Assembly (NCBI GenBank): GCA_934511465.1
Contig: CAKSWG010000046.1
Span: 1 to 11,344 of the forward strand
Direction: 5' to 3'
Origin: an uncultured Faecalibacterium sp.
GTDB taxonomy: Bacteria; Bacillota; Clostridia; Oscillospirales; Ruminococcaceae
Length of the DNA: 11,344 nucleotides
Part shown: piece after piece, positions 1-6,901 of the stretch
How positions within the stretch are numbered: position 1 is the first letter of the stretch
Layout: each line of letters opens with the position of its first letter
Notes under the pieces: generated by a model
The model's input: only the letters and a program-made list of their open reading frames with translations
Databases searched by the model: none
What the model was told of the DNA's origin: nothing
Program-made: the position numbers and the translations under genes

Positions 1-567
1 TGCCCCCGCTTCCGTCCGCAGATGTCCACCGTGCGTCCCGGCGTTATGAAGAAGGCTCCCTTCGATCAGGCCAAGGCCGATGCCTGCCAGATCGTGAAGC
101 CTGCATTCGCTCTGGCTGCTGAGGACATCAAGACCGAGGTCCTGAGCGTTGAGAAGGCTGCTGAGAAGCTGGTCGATCTGATCGGCGCTGACGTGATCGT
201 CTCCGTTGGCCGCGGCATCAGCAAGGACGTCAACAAGGGCATCGAGCTGGCAGAGCAGCTGGCAGCTGCTCTGGGCGGCGGCGTCGTGGGTGCTTCCCGT
301 GCCGTTACCGATGCAGGCTGGATGACCGCTGACCATCAGGTTGGTCAGACCGGTAAGACCGTGCACCCCAAGATCTATGTTGCTCTGGGCATTTCCGGCG
401 CGATCCAGCACACTGCTGGTATGCAGGACTCTGAGTGCATCATCGCAGTCAACAAGAACGAGGGCGCACCCATCTTTGGTGTTGCTGACTACGGCATCGT
501 GGGCGACCTGTTCAAGGTCGTGCCTGAGCTCATCAAGCAGATCGAGGCAGCAAAGGCTGCTCTGTGA
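1..567 (+). CDS. etfA: Electron transfer flavoprotein alpha subunit, C-terminal part (5' end outside window)
   Basis: The reading frame is open from the first base, so this is the 3' part of a longer gene; 188 codons are present. EtfA binds FAD and, with EtfB, passes electrons between acyl-CoA dehydrogenases and other carriers. In butyrate-forming Clostridia it works with butyryl-CoA dehydrogenase. The fragment opens with the family motif [12 protein letters not shown] and then shows the FAD domain signatures: [16 protein letters not shown] (the Arg contacts FAD), [22 protein letters not shown] and [11 protein letters not shown]. The C-terminus is where the family normally ends, so the gene looks intact at this end. 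Codon use is highly biased (CTG, CGC/CGT, AAG), as expected of a strongly expressed gene. A terminator follows 42 bases after the stop, making this the last gene of its operon. The usual partners etfB and bcd would lie upstream and cannot be seen. Whether the complex is of the bifurcating type cannot be judged from this subunit fragment. Confidence 0.96.
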   Translation, partial: CPRFRPQMSTVRPGVMKKAPFDQAKADACQIVKPAFALAAEDIKTEVLSVEKAAEKLVDLIGADVIVSVGRGISKDVNKGIELAEQLAAALGGGVVGASRAVTDAGWMTADHQVGQTGKTVHPKIYVALGISGAIQHTAGMQDSECIIAVNKNEGAPIFGVADYGIVGDLFKVVPELIKQIEAAKAAL

Positions 568-609
568 TCGCCGGATGCGATCCTTTTCAATAGCATAGCC
601 TGAATTGTG

Positions 610-644
610 GGAGGGCGGCTCTTCGGAGCTGCTCTCCTTTTTTT
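610..644 (+). terminator. Intrinsic terminator of the etfA operon
   Basis: A 12-bp stem pairs 610-621 with 626-637 (two G-U pairs, no bulges) around a TTCG tetraloop. It is followed directly by seven T residues (638-644). Stem, stable loop and T tract meet the definition of a Rho-independent terminator. Confidence 0.95.
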
Positions 645-853
645 GTTGCACTTTGGAAAATGCATACAAATGAATAAGTATGCTTTAATATGCAATCAGA
701 ACGTCACACGTTGCAGTGCGGCAACACAAATTGCAACACGGATAGTGTGACGAAGAGTGCTTAAAAACGGAGAAGTGCAACGAGATCGTAACGAAAAGTT
801 GGCTTTTGTGATGGACGTGTTACACTTATGAAGCACTTTATGCTGCGAAAAAT

Positions 854-883
854 TTGACTTTTTTGTATTTTTTCTCGTAAAAT
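854..883 (+). promoter_or_regulatory. Upstream promoter candidate (P2) for the CAP gene
   Basis: TTGACT (854-859) and TAAAAT (878-883) are each one base from the sigma-A consensus and are separated by 18 bases in AT-rich sequence. The start would be near 890. It is weaker evidence than the downstream candidate because AT-rich DNA gives chance matches. Confidence 0.45.
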
Positions 884-897
884 TAGGTGCAAACCCC

Positions 898-926
898 TTG
901 ACGATAGGACGCTTCTGTGATACTCT
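898..926 (+). promoter_or_regulatory. Proximal promoter candidate (P1) for the CAP gene
   Basis: TTGACG (898-903), a 17-base spacer and TACTCT (921-926), with TG at 918-919 forming an extended -10. Transcription would start near 933, giving a leader of about 105 bases. The -10 lies inside a 19-bp dyad (922-940), which is where a repressor would be expected to bind. Confidence 0.6.
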
Positions 927-950
927 TGTGACATAAGAGTTGCACTTATG
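922..950. promoter_or_regulatory. Two overlapping 19-bp dyads at the P1 -10 and start site (operator candidate)
   Basis: The first dyad, ACTCTTGTGACATAAGAGT (922-940), has 8 of 9 symmetric pairs. The second, CATAAGAGTTGCACTTATG (932-950), has 7 of 9. They share bases 932-940 and cover the -10 and predicted start of P1. Binding of one would probably exclude the other. The identity of any regulator is unknown. Confidence 0.45.
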
Positions 951-1037
951 AAACAAAAACGTTGCGGACAAGTTGCGAAGCAACCGTTCATAAATGCAAG
1001 CAGGCTTTTATATGCAAAAGCTCACGGAGGATGTCTT

Positions 1038-1967
1038 ATGAAGTTCGAGATGCGTACCATGAAGAATATCGCAGCAGCGGCTATGGCACTGGCTGTGGTT
1101 TTTGGTGCTGCATCCCTCAAGCCCGTCACTGCAAGCGCAGCGCAGGCCGAGACCGCTTCCGTGATCGAAGAGGAGAATTCCTTCCGGGATGAAGCGGATC
1201 AGAGCGAGTTTCTCCGTCTGGTCAACGCCGAGCGTGCAAAGGCTGGCCTGAACCCCGTTCAGCTGGGCGATAACAGCCACAACGCCGCCGCGCAGGAGCG
1301 TGCCAAGGAGTTGGCCGTTTCTTACTCCTATGTCCGCCCCAATGGCCAGCGCGATTTTACCGTCTTTGCCGAGAATGGCATCGGCGATGTGTCGGTCGGC
1401 GAAAATTACATGGCTGGCGTTTCGACTCCCAATGCAGCAATGGATCAGTGGATGAATCTCGACTTCGCGCGGGAACGTATCCTGAATGCCGATGCAACCA
1501 CCATGAGCGTGGGCCACTATGAGGGCGGCGTCTACAACAACTACTGGGTGCTGATCTTCTCTTATCCCGAAAATTCCTACACCGGCGATTACCGTCAGGA
1601 GGTTCTGGATCTGGTCAATGCCGAGCGTGCAAAGTATGGCTTGCAGCCGCTGGTCATGGGCGATGCAAAGCTCACCGCAGCAGCGCAGCAGCGTGCAGAA
1701 GAAATCGCAACTGTGAATTCTCATGTCCGTCCCAACGGCTCCAAGTGGTACACCGTGCTGGGTGAGTACAATGTGACCGATGCAGCCGTTGGTGAGAATG
1801 CCGCATGGGGCAGCGTTTCCCCCGAAGAAGTCGTGAATGCATGGATGAACTCCGAAGGCCATCGCGCAAACATTCTGGACCCTGAAGCCCGTGCAATGGG
1901 TGTTGGTTACTACTACAACAGCTCCAGCACTTGGGGCCATCAGTGGATCCAGCTCTTTACGAAATGA
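1038..1967 (+). CDS. Secreted protein with two tandem CAP (SCP-like) domains
   Basis: The 309-residue protein starts at the ATG at 1038, seven bases after GGAGG (1026-1030). An in-frame ATG at 948 has no ribosome binding site and would place a non-signal segment ahead of the signal peptide. Residues 1-36 form a Sec signal peptide (basic start, hydrophobic core of Ala/Val/Leu, ASA or AQA cleavage options). There is no lipobox Cys, sorting motif or other membrane segment, so the protein should be released or loosely held at the cell surface. Two CAP domains follow (about 55-176 and 185-308) at a constant offset of 131 residues. Domain 2 has the usual cavity residues: H229 in SHVRPNG, E253 in GEN, H275 in GHRANIL, and H301 near the end. 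In domain 1 the positions of H229 and H275 are Y98 and A144, while E122 is kept. CAP proteins in spore-formers and relatives (YkwD type) have no agreed biochemical role. The gene stands alone between its own promoter region and terminator. Confidence 0.9.
   Translation: MKFEMRTMKNIAAAAMALAVVFGAASLKPVTASAAQAETASVIEEENSFRDEADQSEFLRLVNAERAKAGLNPVQLGDNSHNAAAQERAKELAVSYSYVRPNGQRDFTVFAENGIGDVSVGENYMAGVSTPNAAMDQWMNLDFARERILNADATTMSVGHYEGGVYNNYWVLIFSYPENSYTGDYRQEVLDLVNAERAKYGLQPLVMGDAKLTAAAQQRAEEIATVNSHVRPNGSKWYTVLGEYNVTDAAVGENAAWGSVSPEEVVNAWMNSEGHRANILDPEARAMGVGYYYNSSSTWGHQWIQLFTK
1218..1967 (+). repeat. Internal tandem duplication encoding the two CAP domains
   Basis: The coding sequence repeats with a period of 393 bases. 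For example, the LVNAERAK segment is encoded at 1218 and again at 1611 with nearly identical bases. The alignment needs no gap from there through the WMN motif, so the gene arose by duplication of a single domain, with divergence mainly in the first copy. Confidence 0.8.
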
Positions 1968-1986
1968 TCATCTGCTTTCTTCTTAA

Positions 1987-2021
1987 AAGATCGGTCAGAC
2001 CGCATGGTCTGGCCGATTTTT
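1987..2021 (+). terminator. Intrinsic terminator of the CAP gene
   Basis: A 12-bp stem pairs 1990-2001 with 2006-2017 (one G-U pair) around a GCAT loop and is followed by a T run (2017-2021). An A run just before the stem could extend pairing with the T tract. It lies about 20 bases after the CAP stop codon. Confidence 0.92.
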
Positions 2022-2078
2022 ATTGCGCTTTTTTGGCGCGGTGCCAAGCACGGCGAAGGCAAAAACGCGCACCGGCGG

Positions 2079-2106
2079 TTGCACAAAAGCGGATTTATGT
2101 TATACT
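2079..2106 (+). promoter_or_regulatory. Promoter of the yigZ-like gene
   Basis: TTGCAC (2079-2084), a 16-base spacer and TATACT (2101-2106), preceded by TG at 2098-2099 as an extended -10. The start would be near 2113, giving a leader of about 24 bases to the GTG start, just enough for the ribosome binding site. Confidence 0.75.
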
Positions 2107-2136
2107 TGGTTTGAATAACAGGCAGGAGGAACCACT

Positions 2137-2757
2137 GTGGAGGATTACCGCACCATCCGTGGCACGGCTACGGGAGAATACGAAGAGAAAAAGAGCCGCT
2201 TTATTGCGTCGCTTTCGTTTGCAGAAAGCGAGGAGGCAGCCGTGGCATTTCTGGAACAGGTGCGCGCGGCCAACCGCACGGCACGGCACAATGTGTATGC
2301 TTACCGCCTGCGGGAAAACAACCGGGAGCGCTACTCCGACGATGGTGAACCGGCCAAGACAGCTGGTACACCGGCGCTGGAGGTGTTGCAGCACAGCGGC
2401 CTGACCGATCTGATCGTGGTAGTTACCCGCTACTTTGGCGGTGTGCTGCTGGGCACCGGCGGCCTTGTGCGTGCCTACACCACAGCCACGGCCCGCGCGC
2501 TGGAAAATGCTGAGGTAGTCACGGTGCGCAGCGTTGTGGAGCTGAGCGTGACGGTGGATTATGCGCTGTACGAGCGGGCTTCGCTGCTGATCGACGCGGC
2601 GGGGGCCAAACAGGCGGCGCCGCAGTTCACGGACCGCGTGACCCTGCGCTGGCAGATGCCGGAGGGCACGGAGAGTCCGCTGCTGGAACAGCTGCGGGAA
2701 CTGACCCGCGGCAGTGCACAGGTGACGGTGTCGGACCCGTTCTATGCACCGTTTTAA
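2137..2757 (+). CDS. YigZ/IMPACT family protein (UPF0029 plus DUF1949)
   Basis: The 206-residue protein is close to the length of E. coli YigZ (about 204). The start is GTG at 2137, seven bases after AGGAGG (2124-2129); no ATG nearby fits. The N-terminal UPF0029/IMPACT domain (about 1-125) shows KKSRFIA (18-24), ARHNVYAYRL (49-58), SDDGEPAKTAGTP (67-79) and RYFGGVLLGTGGLVRAY (98-114), all hallmark motifs. The C-terminal part (about 135-206) matches the small alpha/beta DUF1949 domain. Bacterial members are cytosolic. Their biochemical role is not settled; eukaryotic IMPACT acts on translation control through Gcn1, so a link to translation or nucleic acid binding is only an inference. The gene is flanked by its own promoter and by the dgt promoter candidate, so it is probably a single-gene unit, though no terminator is visible after it and read-through into dgt is possible. 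Confidence 0.93.
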   Translation: MEDYRTIRGTATGEYEEKKSRFIASLSFAESEEAAVAFLEQVRAANRTARHNVYAYRLRENNRERYSDDGEPAKTAGTPALEVLQHSGLTDLIVVVTRYFGGVLLGTGGLVRAYTTATARALENAEVVTVRSVVELSVTVDYALYERASLLIDAAGAKQAAPQFTDRVTLRWQMPEGTESPLLEQLRELTRGSAQVTVSDPFYAPF

Positions 2758-2818
2758 TAAAAAAGAAAGCAGTTTTTTGAGAACCGACAGGCTTTTTCCC
2801 CCTTCGACAAACCGGGTG

Positions 2819-2847
2819 TGCTACAATTGCCGCGGGCGCAGCAATTG
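2819..2847 (+). promoter_or_regulatory. Extended -10 promoter candidate for dgt-dnaG-sigA, with overlapping dyad
   Basis: TGCTACAAT (2819-2827) is an exact extended -10 with a one-mismatch hexamer. No good -35 is present at the right distance; TCGACA at 2804-2809 is too close (12 bases). The start would be near 2834, about 70 bases before dgt. A 7-bp inverted repeat, CAATTGC (2824-2830) with GCAATTG (2841-2847), overlaps the -10 and start, and could be an operator or a 5' RNA hairpin. Confidence 0.45.
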
Positions 2848-2904
2848 GGATCGGCTGTGCCGGAACAGAGAGGGGGAATGCGGGCAAAAGGGAGGGGATC
2901 CTGT

Positions 2905-3903
2905 ATGAATGTACGCAAGCGAACCGAAGAGATCGAACGTATGACCTTTGCGCCATGGGCAACGTTCAGCGACCAGAGCCGCGGACGCATGACAACGGAA
3001 GAGCAGGACCCCATCCGCCCTGTATTCCAGCGGGACCGTGACCGCGTGCTGCACTGCAAGGCATTCCGTCGGCTCAAGCAGAAAACGCAGGTGTTCCTCT
3101 CGCCGGAGGGCGATCTGTACCGCACCCGGCTGACCCATACACTGGAGGTTTCGCAGATCGCCCGCACCATTGCGCGGGCCCTGCGGCTGAATGAGGATCT
3201 GACCGAAGCCATCAGTCTGGCGCACGATCTGGGCCACACGCCCTTTGGCCATGCAGGCGAGCGGGCGCTGAACCAGCTTTGTCCGGGCGGCTTCAAGCAC
3301 TACATGCAGAGCCTGCGTGTGGTGGATAAGCTGGAAAAGGACGGCAAAGGCCTGAACCTGACTTGGGAGGTGCGCAACGGCATCGTCACGCACACCAAGG
3401 GCACTTGGGCGGCAACGCCGGAGGGACGCATCGTACGCATGGCAGATCAGATCGCTTATGTGAACCACGACATCGAGGATGCCGTGCGTGCCGGTGTGCT
3501 GGACCCGGCCATCCTGCCAAAGGATTGTACCGCCGTGCTGGGCCAGACCAAGTCCGCGCGCATCACCACCATGATCAACAGCATCCTTGCCAACAGCGAC
3601 GGAGATGTGAAAGTTGGCGCGGAGGAGAACGAAGCGTTTCTGGCCCTGCGGGATTTTATGTATACCACCGTGTATGTGGACAAGACCGCCAAGCACGAGG
3701 AACAGAAGGTGGATAAGGTGATCGGCGAACTGTACGATTATTACCTGAACCACGTGGACCGCATGTCCAACTTCTATATCCAGCTGGCCTATCAGGAGGG
3801 CAGGGAGCGTGCCGTCACCGATTATATCAGCGGCATGAGCGATGAATTTGCCATCCGAACCTTTGAGGAATTGTTTGTGCCGAAGAAGTGGCATGTCCTA
3901 TAA
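2905..3903 (+). CDS. dgt: dGTP triphosphohydrolase-like HD-domain protein
   Basis: The 332-residue cytosolic protein belongs to the dGTPase branch of the HD superfamily, which cleaves dNTPs to nucleoside and triphosphate and so trims the dNTP pool. The start is ATG 2905, after GGAGGGG (2891-2897); the longer frame from 2818 would begin inside the promoter. The N-terminal motif RDRDRVLHCKAFRRLKQKTQV (around 43-63) is typical. The HD metal ligands are H78 (RLTHTLEV), H107-D108 (LAHDLGHTPFGH) and D181 (MADQIAYVNHDIEDA). H116 and E119 lie at the spacing of the catalytic pair of E. coli Dgt. The length fits the shorter Firmicutes type. The segment at 128-139, FKHYMQSLRVV, departs slightly from the common FNHNxQSLRV pattern. 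Substrate preference (dGTP alone or several dNTPs, with allosteric activation) cannot be read from sequence. It is the first gene of the dgt-dnaG-sigA cluster, 26 bases before dnaG. Confidence 0.92.
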   Translation: MNVRKRTEEIERMTFAPWATFSDQSRGRMTTEEQDPIRPVFQRDRDRVLHCKAFRRLKQKTQVFLSPEGDLYRTRLTHTLEVSQIARTIARALRLNEDLTEAISLAHDLGHTPFGHAGERALNQLCPGGFKHYMQSLRVVDKLEKDGKGLNLTWEVRNGIVTHTKGTWAATPEGRIVRMADQIAYVNHDIEDAVRAGVLDPAILPKDCTAVLGQTKSARITTMINSILANSDGDVKVGAEENEAFLALRDFMYTTVYVDKTAKHEEQKVDKVIGELYDYYLNHVDRMSNFYIQLAYQEGRERAVTDYISGMSDEFAIRTFEELFVPKKWHVL

Positions 3904-3914
3904 AATAGGAAAGG
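3897..3914 (+). promoter_or_regulatory. dgt-dnaG junction: AT-rich palindrome and distant ribosome binding site
   Basis: CCTAT (3897-3901) and ATAGG (3905-3909) form a 13-bp palindrome over the dgt stop codon. It contains TATAAA (3899-3904), a good -10 hexamer, but the best upstream -35 (TTGTGC, 3875-3880) matches only three bases. The purine stretch AGGAAAGG (3907-3914) is the only ribosome binding site candidate for dnaG, yet ends 15 bases before its ATG. An internal promoter here is possible but weakly supported. Confidence 0.3.
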
Positions 3915-3929
3915 TCGTTTGAAACATCC

Positions 3930-5705
3930 ATGATCCCACACGAATACATTGAAGAACTGACCCGCCGCACCGACATCGTGGAGCTGGTGGGCAGCTATGT
4001 GCAGCTCAAGCGCAAGGGCAGGCTGTACGGCGGCCTGTGCCCCTTCCACAGCGAAAAATCGCCCTCATTTTATGTCTATCCGGACACCCAGAGCTTTTAC
4101 TGCTTTGGCTGCGGCGCAGGCGGTGATGCCATTACCTTTACCAAAAAGATCAACAGCATCGATTACCCGGAGGCCGTCAAGCTGCTGGCAGCGCGGGCCG
4201 GGATGCCGGAGCCGCAGGAGGACGACAAAACGGGCCGGATGCGCAGCCGCATCCTTTCCATGAACAAGGAAGCGGCCCGCTTCTTCCACGCCTGCCTGAA
4301 CTCCACTGTGGAGGAAGCCCGGCAGGCCCGCGCCTATTGGCGCCGCCGCAATCTGGACGATAAGACCATCGTCCGGTTTGGTCTGGGCTATGCGCCCAAC
4401 GACGGGCAGGCGCTGTACCAGTTTCTGCGCAACAAAGGGTACAACCAGCAGGAACTGGACGCCAGCGGCCTGTTCAAGCGCAGCGCGTCCGGCCGCATCT
4501 ACTGCCTGTTCTGGAAGCGGGTCATGACCCCCATCTTTGACCTGCGCGGCAACATCATCGCCTTTGGCGGGCGCGTGCTGGACGACTCCAAGCCCAAGTA
4601 TGTCAATAGCCCGGAGACGCTGGTGTACCACAAATCAGAGACGGTGTTCGCTTTGCAGATCGCAAAGCGCAGTGCGTCCCGCCGGTTCGTGCTGTGCGAG
4701 GGCTACATGGACGTGATCAGTATGCATCAGGCGGGCATCGATACCGCTGTGTGCGCCTGCGGTACGGCTCTGACACCGGATCAGGTGCGGCTCATCAGCG
4801 AGTATGCCGATGAGGTGATCCTGAGCTACGACTCGGACGAAGCCGGCCAGAAGGCCACGCTGCGCTCGCTGGAGCTGTTCCGCAACAGCCCGGTGAAGGT
4901 AGGCGTGCTGCAAATTCCCGGCGCGAAGGACCCGGACGAGTACATCAAAAAGTATGGCGCCGAGCGGTTCAAGGCGCTGCTGGACGGCGTGGGCAACGCG
5001 CTGGATTTCCGTCTCAAGCGCCTGCGGGATAAATACGATCTGGCGCAGGATGCACAGCGGCTGGAGTACATCAAGGAAGCTGTGGATATGCTGGCCGAGC
5101 GCTCCAACCCTACCGAGCAGGAGGTGTATGCGGGCCGTCTGGCCGAGGAGACCAACATCTCAAAAACCGCCATCATGACCCAGCTGGAAGCGGCAGTAAA
5201 AAAAGCGGGCAGCAAGCGCCGCCGCGAAAAGAGCCGCGAACTGCTCCGGTCCGGCGAGATGAACCAGATCAAGGTGTCCTACAGCGCAGGCGGCAGTCAG
5301 GCGCTTGGCATTGTCAGCGCACAGCAGCGGCTGCTGGCAGCCATGCTGCGGGAACCGCACTATATCGACCTTGTAAAAGAGCAGCTGAGCGCTGAACAGT
5401 TCATCCAGCCCCAGCAGAAAGAGTTGTTTGAAGCTATGCTGCGCTGCCGGCAGGAGGGCGTCGAGATCAGCCTGACCACGCTGCGCGCCTATGTGAGCGA
5501 GGAAGCGTTGAATGAATTGAGCCATCTTGCGGCACAATACAGCGATGTGAATTGCACGCCGGATGATATCCGGCTGTATCTGGACCGCATTGCCCGCGGA
5601 ATGCCCGTGGCAGGCAAGGCGGCAACCATGTCTGATGAACAGTTGAAGAACTTCATCCAGTCGATGCGCGAAAAAAAGCAGGGAAATGTGCCTGTAGAAG
5701 ATTGA
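3930..5705 (+). CDS. dnaG: DNA primase
   Basis: The 591-residue protein is full length for bacterial DnaG (usually 580-630) and makes RNA primers at the replication fork with the DnaB-type helicase. The N-terminal zinc ribbon uses C37, H40, C58 and C61 (CPFH and CFGC). The central polymerase core (about 110-435) carries the YVNSPET basic motif and the TOPRIM fold with E257 (CEGYMD), D301 and D303 (SYDSDEAG) as metal-binding residues. DPDEYI (334-339) follows as in other primases. After a basic linker (428-440) comes the helicase-binding C-terminal domain (about 462-591). The start at ATG 3930 gives the standard MIPxEYIEEL beginning. Its ribosome binding site is poor: the purine run is 15 bases away, suggesting low translation, which suits a protein needed in few copies. 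It lies between dgt and sigA, the common Firmicutes arrangement. Confidence 0.98.
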   Translation: MIPHEYIEELTRRTDIVELVGSYVQLKRKGRLYGGLCPFHSEKSPSFYVYPDTQSFYCFGCGAGGDAITFTKKINSIDYPEAVKLLAARAGMPEPQEDDKTGRMRSRILSMNKEAARFFHACLNSTVEEARQARAYWRRRNLDDKTIVRFGLGYAPNDGQALYQFLRNKGYNQQELDASGLFKRSASGRIYCLFWKRVMTPIFDLRGNIIAFGGRVLDDSKPKYVNSPETLVYHKSETVFALQIAKRSASRRFVLCEGYMDVISMHQAGIDTAVCACGTALTPDQVRLISEYADEVILSYDSDEAGQKATLRSLELFRNSPVKVGVLQIPGAKDPDEYIKKYGAERFKALLDGVGNALDFRLKRLRDKYDLAQDAQRLEYIKEAVDMLAERSNPTEQEVYAGRLAEETNISKTAIMTQLEAAVKKAGSKRRREKSRELLRSGEMNQIKVSYSAGGSQALGIVSAQQRLLAAMLREPHYIDLVKEQLSAEQFIQPQQKELFEAMLRCRQEGVEISLTTLRAYVSEEALNELSHLAAQYSDVNCTPDDIRLYLDRIARGMPVAGKAATMSDEQLKNFIQSMREKKQGNVPVED

Positions 5706-5754
5706 TCCCCGCTTTCCCCTCCGGCTGGAGCAGGAGAGGAAAGGAGCAGGGATC
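5704..5754 (+). promoter_or_regulatory. Hairpin in the dnaG-sigA spacer that can cover the sigA ribosome binding site
   Basis: Nearly the whole spacer folds on itself. GATCCC (5704-5709) pairs with GGGATC (5749-5754), GCT (5711-5713) with AGC (5745-5747), TT (5714-5715) with AA (5741-5742), CC (5716-5717) with GG (5738-5739), and CTCC (5719-5722) with GGAG (5733-5736), around a 10-base loop. There are two C-A mismatches, a GG bulge and an A bulge. The sigA ribosome binding site AAGGAG (5741-5746) lies in the 3' arm, and the helix ends one base before the start codon. No T tract follows, so it is not a terminator. Confidence 0.5.
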
Positions 5755-6834
5755 ATGCAGAAATTGTCGCAAACGGAGGAACTGGCCCGGACACTGGCTT
5801 CCCATGCACGCCGCCACACCGTAACGCCGGAGCAGATCAGCCGGGCCATGGACGAACAGGACTACGATGTGGCGCAGCTGGACGAGCTGTATACGGCGCT
5901 GGAAGCCAGAGGGGTACATCTGGCGGAAGAGGATGCAGAACTGCCTGCGCTGGATGAAGGCCAGATCGGCAGGCTGGAACATGAACTTTCCGCCGAAGGC
6001 GTGACACTGGACGACCCGGTAAAGACTTATTTAAAAGAGATCGGACAGGTGCCTCTGCTGACGAGTGAACAGGAAACGGCCCTTGCCCGTGCCGCACAGG
6101 CCGGAGATGAGGAGGCCCGCCGCCGCTTGAGCGAGGCGAACCTGCGGCTGGTGGTGTCGGTGGCAAAACGCTATGCCGGGCGCGGCCTGCCGTTCCTTGA
6201 CCTCATTCAAGAGGGCAATCTTGGCCTGATGAAGGCAGCGGAAAAGTTTGAGCCGGAGCGCGGCTTCCGGTTTTCCACATACGCCACATGGTGGATACGC
6301 CAGTCCATCACCCGAGCCATTGCGGATCAGGGCAGGACCATCCGCATCCCGGTGCACCTTGTGGAGAGCATCAACCGGGTCAAAAAGATGGCAGGCGACC
6401 TGCTGCGCAAAAATGGCCGTGAGCCAACGGTGGAAGAGATCGCCGTGCAGCTGGATATGGAGCCGGACCGCGTGCGGGAGCTTTTGCAGCTGGCGCAGGA
6501 CCCCATTAGTCTGGAGACACCAGTGGGCGAGGAAGAGGACGCGCATCTGGAAGATTTTATTCAGGATCAGGAGGCGGGCGTCCCGGCGGACGAAGTTGGG
6601 CGGCAGCTGCTGCGGCGGGAGCTGCTGAGTGTGCTCAAGAGCCTGACACCGCGGGAAGAGCGGGTGATCACCCTGCGCTTTGGGCTGGAGGACGGCCGCG
6701 CCCGCACGCTGGAGGAACTGGGCAAAGAGTTCAATGTGACGCGGGAGCGGGTGCGGCAGATCGAAGCCAAGGCCCTGCGCAAGCTGCGGCACCCCAGCCG
6801 TGCAAAACGCCTGCGGGATTACTTGGACGAGTGA
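5755..6834 (+). CDS. sigA: Primary (housekeeping) RNA polymerase sigma factor, RpoD/SigA
   Basis: The 359-residue sigma-70 protein is similar in length to B. subtilis SigA (about 371). It directs core RNA polymerase to promoters of the TTGACA/TATAAT type, such as the one upstream of rpoB here. The start at ATG 5755 follows AAGGAG (5741-5746) by eight bases. Region 1.1 is present but short (about 15-60, with [15 protein letters not shown]), supporting primary rather than alternative status. Region 1.2 is [17 protein letters not shown] (86-102). Region 2 (about 125-200) contains [36 protein letters not shown] and the -10 recognition helix [14 protein letters not shown]. Region 3 spans about 205-285. 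Region 4 (about 296-355) ends with the helix-turn-helix [19 protein letters not shown], which reads the -35. As last gene of the dgt-dnaG-sigA unit it is followed by a strong terminator. Arginine CGG codons are common here but nearly absent from rpoB, consistent with lower expression. Confidence 0.97.
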   Translation: MQKLSQTEELARTLASHARRHTVTPEQISRAMDEQDYDVAQLDELYTALEARGVHLAEEDAELPALDEGQIGRLEHELSAEGVTLDDPVKTYLKEIGQVPLLTSEQETALARAAQAGDEEARRRLSEANLRLVVSVAKRYAGRGLPFLDLIQEGNLGLMKAAEKFEPERGFRFSTYATWWIRQSITRAIADQGRTIRIPVHLVESINRVKKMAGDLLRKNGREPTVEEIAVQLDMEPDRVRELLQLAQDPISLETPVGEEEDAHLEDFIQDQEAGVPADEVGRQLLRRELLSVLKSLTPREERVITLRFGLEDGRARTLEELGKEFNVTRERVRQIEAKALRKLRHPSRAKRLRDYLDE

Positions 6835-6861
6835 CGAAAGGAAACATTCTTTTTATGGTTG

Positions 6862-6901
6862 CAGCTCAGAAAAGCCTGCGGGTTTTTCTGAGCTGTTTTT
6901 T
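6862..6901 (+). terminator. Intrinsic terminator of the dgt-dnaG-sigA operon
   Basis: A 15-bp stem pairs 6862-6876 with 6881-6895 (one G-U pair) around a TGCG loop, followed by a six-base T run (6896-6901). It lies 27 bases after the sigA stop and separates this operon from rpoBC. Confidence 0.95.

Larger units (their letters stand above)
820..955 (+). repeat. Pair of direct repeats, TTrCACTTATGAArCA
   Basis: Bases 820-835 and 940-955 share 14 of 16 positions (TTACACTTATGAAGCA and TTGCACTTATGAAACA) and lie exactly 120 bases apart. The second copy sits at the predicted transcription start of the CAP gene, the first roughly 110 bases upstream. They could be two sites for one regulator or the relic of a small duplication. 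Confidence 0.55.
645..1037. other. Non-coding, dyad-rich control region upstream of the CAP gene
   Basis: About 390 AT-rich bases without a convincing gene. The region holds two tandem promoter candidates (854-883 and 898-926) and several inverted repeats: GCATAC 662-667 with GTATGC 678-683; CGTCACAC 702-709 with GTGTGACG 745-752; GTTGC 710-714 with GCAAC 721-725; two overlapping 19-bp dyads at 922-950; and GTTGC 972-976 with GCAAC 980-984. The words GTTGC or GCAAC begin at 645, 710, 721, 733, 777, 939, 961, 972 and 980, nine times in 340 bases. A 16-base direct repeat with 14 matches lies at 820-835 and 940-955. Short minus-strand reading frames here show no recognisable protein. A regulatory role is inferred from this density of repeats. 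Confidence 0.6.

Noticed and set aside
696..983. Minus-strand frames of 95 and 76 codons in the region upstream of the CAP gene
   Set aside because: No ribosome binding site or family resemblance. Their internal HKCN-type repeats simply reflect the DNA direct repeat at 820-955.
948..1037. Earlier in-frame ATG for the CAP gene at 948
   Set aside because: No ribosome binding site, it lies about 15 bases after the predicted transcription start, and it would add 30 non-signal residues before a good signal peptide. ATG 1038 has a well-placed GGAGG.
1008..1940. Long minus-strand open frame opposite the CAP gene, and a similar one at 2821-3894 opposite dgt
   Set aside because: Same codon-bias effect; neither translation resembles a protein family, and the sense genes are clear.
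2758..2785. Terminator after the yigZ-like gene formed by an A run and a T run
   Set aside because: Only a weak A-T helix without a GC stem is possible, so it does not meet the criteria for an intrinsic terminator.
2818..2904. Earlier in-frame start for dgt at 2818
   Set aside because: It overlaps the -10 element; ATG 2905 has a strong ribosome binding site and the family's usual N-terminus.
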